Positions 1 to 4,863 of a stretch of DNA of 5,065 bases are shown here, one piece after another. The notes beneath the pieces are model-generated. The model had not been told where the DNA came from. It searched no databases and was given only the letters and a program-made list of their open reading frames with translations. The stretch lies in NCBI GenBank assembly GCA_003648815.1, contig QMPZ01000120.1, positions 1-5,065 on the forward strand. The letters run 5' to 3'. Positions within the stretch are counted from its first letter, which is position 1. Every line of letters begins with the position of its first letter. The stretch is from Candidatus Aerophobota bacterium (GTDB lineage: Bacteria; Aerophobota; Aerophobia; Aerophobales; B47-G16). The position numbers and the translations under genes were made by a program.

Positions 1-105
1 CCTCTTTCCCGTGGAAAGTATCTGTTGAATTTTCCCCAGATAAGATTTGCTCTCATTGATGCTATCTATTATGGTCCTGTTCAGCATAGCTTCGGTGATG
101 CGCAT
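1..105 (-). CDS. flgL: FlgL, hook-filament junction protein (N-terminal 35 residues only, cut by window edge)
   Basis: This is the start of the second hook-associated protein, which sits between FlgK and the flagellin filament. Only 35 codons lie in the window and the gene continues past the left edge. The visible protein begins MRITEAMLNRTIIDSI and ends LGKIQQILSTGKR. This matches the family pattern of a short M-R-I/V-T-x-x-M-L opening, then a helix ending in the Q-x-x-L-S-x-G-K-R signature shared with flagellin N-termini. The ATG at 105 is chosen because GGAGGG (111-116) lies five bases upstream. It follows flgK on the same strand, the usual order. The 199-base gap to flgK is mostly filled by heptamer repeats, so tight translational coupling to flgK looks unlikely. 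Identification rests on this short N-terminus plus context. Confidence 0.88.
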   Translation of the reverse strand, partial: MRITEAMLNRTIIDSINESKSYLGKIQQILSTGKR

Positions 106-152
106 TTTTTCCCTCCATTTTGCATCAGCAAGATATTTGAGGGGGACATATT

Positions 153-310
153 TTCACACATTTCACTTCTCACCTTTCACGTCTTACGTTTCACTCTCCT
201 CACCCCTCACCCTTCACTCTTTACTCTTTACTCTTCACTCCCCACCCTTCACCCTTCACCCTTCCCCCTTCACTCTTCACTCTTTACTCTTCACTCTTCA
301 CTCTTCACTC
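153..310 (-). repeat. Heptanucleotide tandem array, consensus GRGTRAA on the mRNA strand, about 22 units
   Basis: Read on the minus strand from 310, sixteen units stay in perfect 7-base register down to 199. They are mostly GAGTGAA, GAGTAAA and GGGTGAA, with odd units GGGGGAA, GGGTGGG and GGGTGAG. After a 2-base slip the array continues as GAGTGAA, ACGTAAG, ACGTGAA, AGGTGAG, AAGTGAA and a 9-base ATGTGTGAA, ending near 153. Nearly all variation in the well-kept part is A/G transition at unit positions 2 and 5. Order decays away from flgK toward flgL. The array overlaps the last codon and stop of flgK. The repeats have no self-complementarity, so they are neither a hairpin terminator nor a CRISPR. 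They superficially resemble heptamer repeats described from other bacteria, such as the cyanobacterial STRR families, but relationship to these is not shown. Confidence 0.93.
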
Positions 311-1933
311 CCTTATCATTGCCGTGGTGAGGATGTCCAGCATATCGCTTACGGTTCTCAGAAAATGCACAGCTGCCTCATAGGCTTGCTGGAAAAGGAC
401 GATATTGGTTAGTTCCTCATCTAAGGATACCCCGGAGATGCTCTGGCGACGGTTTTCCAGTTCTCTAATGAGAAGGTCCTGATTTTCCTTTAAGGTCTTG
501 GCCTCCGTTGCCTCGATGCCGAGTTTCCCTGCCATTCCATTGTAATAATCGCTGAAGGTAGAGACACCGTTTTCCATAGTTAGTTTTTCCTTCAGCTGTG
601 AGATGGCTAAGGCATTGCTGTTGTCCCCCGGAGCACCGCTCCTGGAGGCAGCGATGTAGTTTAAGTCTTCCTCAACTGCCTCGCTCAAGGCCATATCCTC
701 AGCACCTGCCCCCTGAAAGAAGTCGTTGAGAATGCCCAGCTTGTACATAATATCGTCTGGGTCTTGTGTAATACATACAGTCTGAGGGTTAGCTCCGCCA
801 GGTGATAGGACTAACCTGTTTCCATTTTTGCTGGCCACAACACCCGTAGGAGTGACAGAATCGTCTGTCATAGCGTTAATCTTGGCGACAATATCATCCA
901 GGGTATCCGTCGAGACGACATTGATGCTTACTCCATTAATCGCAAAGCTTCCATCTATTCCTATATTTCCTATAAGCTCCTTCGAGCCTATTATCTGGTT
1001 TGTTCCATCCAATCCCATTCCCTGCCGATGTAGCTCATTCACCTCCTTCATCAGCGAGGAGGCTAATTCATCCAAGGAGTTTAGAAGTTCTTGAATGACC
1101 TCATCCCTCACCTCAAGGAGTCCCTTTAACTTTCCATTGGTGATGAGCACGTTTTCCTTATTGTCCTTCCACTTAACCTCTAAGAATCCAGTTTCTCCTG
1201 CCTCGGCGGTAAGCTCAGCCACCTTTCCCTTGCTCACCAGAAGTTGTCCATAAACACTGATTCTTACCGTCCCATCCTTCATCTCTTGATAGGAAAAGTT
1301 TATAAGCTCCGATAGTTTGTCTATAAGTAAATCCCTTCGATCGCGCAGGTCATTAGCCCTCGCCCTTCCTCCCAACTCAACCCTTTCTATCTCTACGTTG
1401 AGCTCGGCTATCTGATGAATGAGGCTGTTCACATTATCCACCGCAGATTGAATCTGCGTGTCTATATGCGATTGGAAATCCTTTAAGGATGAATAAAGCC
1501 CTCTGAATATCTCACACAGAATTCTTGCCTGTTCTCTTACGTTTGCCCTGGCAGCTCCATCTTCAGGGCTGTTGGCCAGGTCCTGCCAGCTGTCCCAGAA
1601 GCTGTTCATAATATTGCTGATCCCTGTCTCCGAGGGCTCGTTAAAGAGGGTCTCTATCTTCTCTAAAATTTCGTTCTTGGTCGCCCAACGGTTCAGGGTA
1701 GGGTTTTCTTTCCTTATGTAATAGTCAATTACCTCATCCCTTATCCTGTCAATTGTCTCCACCTTAACCCCTGTTCCCATCTGACCTGAAGGAAGAGTTG
1801 GGGCAAGGACGGCTCTTTGTCGAGAAAAGCCCGGAGTATTTACGTTGGCGACGTTATGCCCGATGACATGCATAGCCTGTCTTTGAGCCCTGATTGCACG
1901 TATACCAATTTCCAGGGACCTTAGCGCTTCCAT
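305..1933 (-). CDS. flgK: FlgK, flagellar hook-associated protein 1
   Basis: FlgK is the first of two junction proteins between hook and filament; it is exported by the flagellar type III system. The protein has 542 residues, a normal length. The N-terminus carries the axial-protein signature IGHNVANVNTPGFSRQR (residues 24-40). Residues 100-310 are helical D1-type sequence rich in L, E and Q, with the typical LNSLDELASSLMKEVNELH stretch (284-302). Residues about 325-385 look like a flagellin_IN type beta domain (FAINGVSINVVSTDTLDDI, 330-348) in the variable surface region. The C-terminus has SGVSLDEELTNIVLFQQAY (500-518) and a terminal helix, the conserved D0 part. AGGAG (1941-1945) lies seven bases before the ATG, supporting this start; another ATG four bases upstream is out of frame. 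The last Glu codon and the TGA stop lie within the first unit of the downstream heptamer array. A second array separates it from flgN. Confidence 0.97.
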   Translation of the reverse strand: MEALRSLEIGIRAIRAQRQAMHVIGHNVANVNTPGFSRQRAVLAPTLPSGQMGTGVKVETIDRIRDEVIDYYIRKENPTLNRWATKNEILEKIETLFNEPSETGISNIMNSFWDSWQDLANSPEDGAARANVREQARILCEIFRGLYSSLKDFQSHIDTQIQSAVDNVNSLIHQIAELNVEIERVELGGRARANDLRDRRDLLIDKLSELINFSYQEMKDGTVRISVYGQLLVSKGKVAELTAEAGETGFLEVKWKDNKENVLITNGKLKGLLEVRDEVIQELLNSLDELASSLMKEVNELHRQGMGLDGTNQIIGSKELIGNIGIDGSFAINGVSINVVSTDTLDDIVAKINAMTDDSVTPTGVVASKNGNRLVLSPGGANPQTVCITQDPDDIMYKLGILNDFFQGAGAEDMALSEAVEEDLNYIAASRSGAPGDNSNALAISQLKEKLTMENGVSTFSDYYNGMAGKLGIEATEAKTLKENQDLLIRELENRRQSISGVSLDEELTNIVLFQQAYEAAVHFLRTVSDMLDILTTAMIRE

Positions 1934-1948
1934 TCATATTCTCCTATG

Positions 1949-2023
1949 TTCACTTCACCCTTCACTCTTTACTCTTCACCCTTCACTCTTCACCCTTCAC
2001 TCTTCACTCTTCACCCTTCACTC
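1949..2023 (-). repeat. Heptanucleotide tandem array GRGTRAA, 10 units plus a partial unit, between flgN and flgK
   Basis: On the minus strand ten units run without slippage from 2023 to 1954: GAGTGAA, GGGTGAA, GAGTGAA, GAGTGAA, GGGTGAA, GAGTGAA, GGGTGAA, GAGTAAA, GAGTGAA, GGGTGAA. A partial GTGAA follows at 1953-1949. Every difference is a purine transition at unit position 2 or 5, so the array is cleaner than the one after flgK. It starts three bases after the flgN stop and ends four bases before the AGGAG of flgK, filling almost the whole gap. A stretch of about 22 bases, made of the GAGTAAA-GAGTGAA-GGGTGA run and two bases before it, is identical to part of the array after flgK. This suggests a shared origin or conversion between them. 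Confidence 0.95.
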
Positions 2024-2026
2024 TCG

Positions 2027-2521
2027 TTACGTTTTTTGATCCAACAGCTTTCTTCCCTGTTCCTTTTTTCCGGATCTTCCACTTTGATCATAGATGGGAA
2101 CTTCTTTAGTTTCTGTAAGAAGGGCAAGGCACTCGTCAATGAGCTTTACGGAGTAGCTGAGCAGAGAAATGTTGGTCTTGTTAGCCTGGTCTATCTCCTT
2201 CATCAGGGAAATCGCCCTCTTTTGCAGACTCTCAATTTGTGAGGCAAAGGGCTCTTTCACCGCCTTTGCCAATTTAGATAAGCTGAGCTTTCCCGAAAGG
2301 GGGACAAGTTTTTTCAAGCTCTCCATCACCACCCCTCTTGCTCTCTCCCATTCTCTAAGTTCGAGAAATAAGGTTTCCTGTTCCCTGGTGATTTTCTCCA
2401 GCTCTCTTAAATCTCCCTTTATCACCACTGCTTTTTCCTTTCGGCAAAGACGAAGAAGTCTTTCGTACAAACTTATCTCCTTTCTCAAGATCTCGGTTAA
2501 ACTTTTCAGCTTTTCCTCCAT
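2027..2521 (-). CDS. flgN: FlgN-type export chaperone for FlgK and FlgL
   Basis: FlgN binds the C-terminal helices of FlgK and FlgL in the cytoplasm and hands them to the flagellar export gate. The product has 164 residues, near the usual 140-165. It is almost wholly helical, with heptad-like spacing. Residues 1-65 give the family pattern: a leading helix with LYERLLRLCRKEKAVVIKGD (18-37), then LEKITREQETLFLELREWER (41-60), where an E-x-E/Q-T-L segment is typical. A second helix pair follows at about 95-135, including the conserved N-x-x-L-L-x-Y-S/F portion (NISLLSYSVKL, 117-127). The tail has the frequent PIYDQSGR motif (142-149). GGAGGTG (2530-2536) precedes the ATG. It lies directly before flgK, one of its clients, separated by a heptamer array. 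Sequence similarity in this family is low, so context adds much of the certainty. Confidence 0.9.
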   Translation of the reverse strand: MEEKLKSLTEILRKEISLYERLLRLCRKEKAVVIKGDLRELEKITREQETLFLELREWERARGVVMESLKKLVPLSGKLSLSKLAKAVKEPFASQIESLQKRAISLMKEIDQANKTNISLLSYSVKLIDECLALLTETKEVPIYDQSGRSGKKEQGRKLLDQKT

Positions 2522-2541
2522 TTTCTGAACACCTCCTGTCT

Positions 2542-2569
2542 ATAATGATTCGCTCGCACTCCCTTTCAA
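2542..2569 (-). promoter_or_regulatory. Possible weak sigma-70 promoter ahead of flgN
   Basis: In the 64-base gap between flgJ and flgN the minus strand has TTGAAA (2569-2564, five of six to the -35 consensus), a 16-base spacer, and CATTAT (2547-2542, four of six to the -10 consensus). It would start transcription inside the flgN ribosome binding region, near 2535, which would leave an almost leaderless message. That makes it doubtful. No sigma-28 type element is visible in the gap. Confidence 0.18.
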
Positions 2570-2585
2570 AGGAATGGGCGGAAGC

Positions 2586-2921
2586 CTATATTCCCCCCTC
2601 AAGTGTCGTTTTCTTGAGTTCCTCATAAAGCATTTTTCCCAGACCAATCCCTCCTCCCTCTGCCAATTTTTGAGCCAGCACCTGCTCCCATAACCACCTG
2701 ACGAACTCTGCCTCCATCCCATCTCCCAAGAGATCCAGGGTTGGGAAAGAGCTTCGCATCTGACGAATAAGAGAACTCAAGAATATGCTTTCGAACTCAG
2801 AGCAGAGCTTCCTTAAATTCTTCCCATCGGCCTTCATCCTCCTGTGGTCAAATGATAAAGAGGTCGGGAAGATAAAAGAGCTTTTGACCCGAGAGAAAAG
2901 GTCATCTGATAAATAAGACAT
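2586..2921 (-). CDS. flgJ: Single-domain FlgJ, flagellar rod-cap (rod-binding) protein
   Basis: FlgJ caps the distal rod during assembly in the periplasm. The product has only 111 residues, against about 310 for the two-domain FlgJ of Salmonella. It therefore has the rod-binding domain and lacks the C-terminal muramidase; single-domain forms are common in many phyla, so this is not a truncation. Residues 40-58 carry the domain signature CSEFESIFLSSLIRQMRSS, and residues 78-98 carry the second, with WEQVLAQKL then GGGIGLGKML. Residues 1-35 form a variable polar leader. The start at 2921 is supported by GGAGG (2928-2932) six bases upstream. The gap to flgI is 33 bases. A separate peptidoglycan hydrolase, encoded elsewhere, would be expected to open the wall for the rod. 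Confidence 0.93.
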   Translation of the reverse strand: MSYLSDDLFSRVKSSFIFPTSLSFDHRRMKADGKNLRKLCSEFESIFLSSLIRQMRSSFPTLDLLGDGMEAEFVRWLWEQVLAQKLAEGGGIGLGKMLYEELKKTTLEGGI

Positions 2922-2954
2922 TTACGACCTCCTTGAATTTACAATGGCCCTTTA

Positions 2955-4076
2955 TCACATTATCACCAGTTCTCCTTGAAGAGCCCCGGCTTCTTTTATC
3001 GCCTGAAAGATAGCTATCATATCTCGGGGACCCACCCCTATGGCGTTAAGAGCTCTGACCAGCTCCTCCACTGTGGCCCCTTCCATAAGGGCTACCTTGC
3101 CCTTTTCCTCCTCCACCTTTATCTCCTCTTTTTCTTCTACCACTGTTTCTCCTCCGGAAAGGGGTGTTGGTTGGGAGATAACTGGCGTGACCTTTATGGT
3201 GACAAGCAAGTTTCCGTGGGATACGGCCACCGGAGATATCTTCACGTCCTTTCCCATCACGATGGTTCCTGTCCTCTCATTGATGACCACCCTGGCTACT
3301 GTGTCCGGAACGATGGAAATCTGTTCAATTTGAGAGACAAAATCCACCACACAGCCCTTCTGTCTGTATTTGTCCGGAACCTTCACCCTTATCGTCCCTG
3401 CATCCAGAGCAAAGGCAATCTTTTCATCCGTAAAGACCTCGTTTATAGCATTCGCTATGCGGCTGGCTGTGGCAAAATCAGGCTGACAGAGGACCAGGGA
3501 TAAACTCCCATCCCTTAACATGGCCAGAGGCAACTCCCTCTTCACTATCCCGCCTCGAGGAATTCGCCCCACCGTAGGATGGTTCCTTTGAACCCTTCCC
3601 CCTCCGCCGGCTACGCTAAAACCCCCTATGGAGATCGGTCCCTGAGCGAGGACGTAGACCTGCCCATCCATCGCCTGCAGGGGTGTAAGAAGCAATGTCC
3701 CTCCCTGGAGGCTATTGGCATCACCTATGGAGGAGACGGTCACATCTACACAGCTTCCCACCTTGATGAAAGGAGATAGCTTACAGGTGACCATAACCGC
3801 AGCTACGTTCTTTACTCGAAGTTCCTCGGGGTTTACGCTGATTCCCAGCCTCTGGAGCATATTGCTTATCGACTGGATGGTAAAGACAGAGCCCCTTTTG
3901 TCGCCTGTTCCGTTCAGACCCACCACCAAACCATAGCCGAAGAGCTGGACTTCATCTACCCCCTCTAATTTGACGAGGTCCTTTATCCTGACCTTCACCT
4001 CAGCTGCCTCACCAGGAGAAGCGAGGAGGATGCTCATCAAGCTTAATAAGATTAAGATGGAGATGATTTTCCTCAT
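2955..4076 (-). CDS. flgI: FlgI, flagellar P-ring protein
   Basis: FlgI polymerises in the periplasm into the P ring, the bushing around the rod in the peptidoglycan layer. The product has 373 residues, close to the family norm of about 365. Residues 1-24 are a Sec signal peptide: MRK, a hydrophobic core, and a likely cut after GEA (22-24). The family signature is clear from the mature start: VKVRIKDLVKLEGV, then NQ-less QLFGYGLVVGLNGTGDK (44-60). Other conserved blocks are LLLTPLQAMDGQVYVLAQGP (128-147), GGFSVAGGGGRVQRNHPTVG (151-170) and RIPRGG (171-176). The C-terminus VGPRDMIAIFQAIKEAGALQ (348-367) is strongly conserved in the family. A very acidic/basic stretch, EEKEEIKVEEEKGK (314-327), occupies the usual variable segment. 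Cysteines are at 98, 109, 197 and 242; any disulfide pairing is unknown. GGAGGG (4081-4086) precedes the ATG. Confidence 0.98.
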   Translation of the reverse strand: MRKIISILILLSLMSILLASPGEAAEVKVRIKDLVKLEGVDEVQLFGYGLVVGLNGTGDKRGSVFTIQSISNMLQRLGISVNPEELRVKNVAAVMVTCKLSPFIKVGSCVDVTVSSIGDANSLQGGTLLLTPLQAMDGQVYVLAQGPISIGGFSVAGGGGRVQRNHPTVGRIPRGGIVKRELPLAMLRDGSLSLVLCQPDFATASRIANAINEVFTDEKIAFALDAGTIRVKVPDKYRQKGCVVDFVSQIEQISIVPDTVARVVINERTGTIVMGKDVKISPVAVSHGNLLVTIKVTPVISQPTPLSGGETVVEEKEEIKVEEEKGKVALMEGATVEELVRALNAIGVGPRDMIAIFQAIKEAGALQGELVIM

Positions 4077-4087
4077 TTAACCCTCCT

Positions 4088-4108
4088 TTCATCCTTAACT
4101 CTTCACCA
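4088..4108 (-). repeat. Three degenerate heptamer units between flgH and flgI
   Basis: On the minus strand the flgH-flgI gap reads TGGTGAA (4108-4102), GAGTTAA (4101-4095), GGATGAA (4094-4088), followed at once by AGGAGGG, the flgI ribosome binding site. Each unit differs from GRGTRAA by one or two bases and the three are in register. It looks like a decayed or incipient copy of the arrays found after flgN and flgK. With only three imperfect units, chance in a purine-rich spacer cannot be excluded. Confidence 0.5.
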
Positions 4109-4126
4109 AATAGGGCCACATAGAGT

Positions 4127-4738
4127 TCAAAATATACGTAACCAGCTAAATATCCGACTGAGAATACCCGGCCTCTGATTTTCCCCTAAAACTCCTCTTC
4201 CCTCGTATTTTATCCTCGCATCGGCAATATAGGTTGAATAAATGGTATTGTCCTCGTTTATGTCCATAGGTCGAATAATCCCTTCAATGGAGATAATTTG
4301 TTCTTCATTGTTCACCTTGACTATCCGCTTTCCCTGGATGCGAAAATTTCCGTTGGGAAGAATCTCTGTTATTTGAGCACTAATTTTGGCTATCAGTGTG
4401 CCCTTGCGCTGAGTTGAGCCGCTTCCCTGGAAGTTATTTTTGTGTTCCCATTCCCAGGTGGGTAAAGTTGCAGCTGTCCCTTGAGAGCCCTCAAACAGAC
4501 TACTTACCTTCCCTCCGGTAGCTGTCTTTTTCCCCATATCCGTCTTCGCGCTCTGCAAGGCAAGCGACGACTCAGAGATGATGACCGTCACCACATCCCC
4601 CACCTGTCTTGCTCGAGGAGTAACAAAAAGAGAATCCAGTTGCTGTGCCAGGCAGGCTTGAGCATGGAATAAGAGTATAACTAACCCCAACATAACTGGA
4701 AGAAAGATCTTTTCTTTTAAGAGATTGCCTTTTTGCAT
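4127..4738 (-). CDS. flgH: FlgH, flagellar L-ring protein
   Basis: FlgH forms the L ring, the bushing in the outer membrane around the distal rod. I place the start at the ATG at 4738, giving 203 residues, because GGAGG (4747-4751) lies eight bases upstream. The longer GTG start at 4747 would overlap that site. A signal peptide covers residues 1-31 with a hydrophobic core at about 11-28. Family motifs are LDSLFVTPRARQVGDVVTVI (34-53), GSGSTQRKGTLIAKISAQI (105-123), LPNGNFRIQGKRIVKVNNEE (127-146), IEGIIRPMDINEDNTI (151-166) and the closing IADARIKYEGRGVLGE (171-186). FlgH is usually a lipoprotein. Here the only Cys in the leader is C29 in the context HAQACLAQQ, a poor lipobox, so cleavage after A31 by signal peptidase I is an alternative. 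It is the first gene of the visible transcript and follows a 318-base leader region. Confidence 0.97.
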   Translation of the reverse strand: MQKGNLLKEKIFLPVMLGLVILLFHAQACLAQQLDSLFVTPRARQVGDVVTVIISESSLALQSAKTDMGKKTATGGKVSSLFEGSQGTAATLPTWEWEHKNNFQGSGSTQRKGTLIAKISAQITEILPNGNFRIQGKRIVKVNNEEQIISIEGIIRPMDINEDNTIYSTYIADARIKYEGRGVLGENQRPGILSRIFSWLRIF

Positions 4739-4793
4739 TTTTTGCACCTCCGGGGATTCTGTTTTTTGGATGAGCGAAGCTAAAAATTCAGGG

Positions 4794-4835
4794 CAGGCCT
4801 TCAGGCTTGCTATAATGGACAGGCCCGAAGGTCTG
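4794..4835 (-). promoter_or_regulatory. Stem-loop at the predicted 5' end of the flgH transcript
   Basis: Two 13-base arms, 4835-4823 and 4806-4794 on the minus strand, pair with one G-U wobble and one A-C mismatch around a 16-base loop. The lower stem includes CAG/CTG and the central part CCTTC/GAAGG. The 5' arm can also fold alone as a short hairpin with a UUCG tetraloop closed by C-G (about 4820-4835), so two exclusive forms are possible. The predicted sigma-54 start at 4836 places the stem at the first bases of the message. There is no U-run right after the stem (TTTTT starts about 8 bases later), so it is not a clear terminator. A role in mRNA stability or leader control is an inference. 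Confidence 0.45.
4808..4816 (+). promoter_or_regulatory. Candidate divergent sigma-70 extended -10 promoter
   Basis: The plus strand has TGC-TATAAT, a full -10 hexamer with the TG extension. The best -35 at about 4787-4792 (TTCAGG, spacer 18) is weak, as is tolerated in extended -10 promoters. It would start near 4823 and read rightward, away from flgH and across the sigma-54 element. Any gene it serves lies beyond the window. It falls inside the loop of the flgH leader hairpin, so part of the match may be coincidental. Confidence 0.35.
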
Positions 4836-4846
4836 CACTATATAAG

Positions 4847-4863
4847 AGCAAAATTTTTGCCAG
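4847..4863 (-). promoter_or_regulatory. Sigma-54 (RpoN) -24/-12 promoter for the flgH operon
   Basis: The minus strand reads CTGGCAAAAATTTTGCT. Against the sigma-54 consensus YTGGCACGRNNNTTGCW it matches everywhere except the C and G after TGGCA. The essential GG (4861-4860) and GC (4849-4848) doublets are exactly 10 bases apart. The predicted start is near 4836, 98 bases before the flgH ATG. Sigma-54 control of middle flagellar genes, with an AAA+ enhancer-binding activator such as FlrC/FleR/FlgR, is well established in several diderm lineages. The element also forms a near-perfect palindrome (GCAAAA-T-TTTTGC), which could produce the match by chance. No good sigma-70 promoter reading toward flgH is visible nearby. 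Confidence 0.65.

Noticed and set aside
153..310. CRISPR array or telomere-like repeat
   Set aside because: Units are 7 bases with no unique spacers, and they lie inside an operon between genes.
25..412. Plus-strand open frames of about 100-120 codons over the left array
   Set aside because: They exist because the heptamer has no stops on the plus strand; the product is low-complexity F-T-L-H-S sequence and the frames run antisense into the flgK 3' end and flgL start.
1894..2242. Plus-strand open frames over the second array
   Set aside because: Same cause: repeat-encoded F-T-L-H-S residues and antisense overlap with flgK and flgN.
2540..2722. 60-codon minus-strand frame overlapping the end of flgJ, a possible flgM
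   Set aside because: It is an alternative frame of flgJ with no FlgM-like helices, rich in R, W and G, and lacks a convincing ribosome binding site.
2976..3503. 175-codon plus-strand frame opposite flgI
   Set aside because: Antisense shadow of a highly conserved FlgI; composition (many H, Y, C, G) has no family look.
4739..4747. GTG at 4747 as the flgH start
   Set aside because: It overlaps the GGAGG that is correctly spaced for the ATG at 4738, so the longer form adds three implausible residues.
4782..4835. Intrinsic terminator or attenuator in the flgH leader
   Set aside because: The T-run is short and starts about eight bases after the stem rather than directly at its base.
4838..4844. 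TATATA as a sigma-70 -10 box toward flgH
   Set aside because: No -35 hexamer at a suitable spacing (the bases there read CTGCCT); the sigma-54 reading explains the region better.
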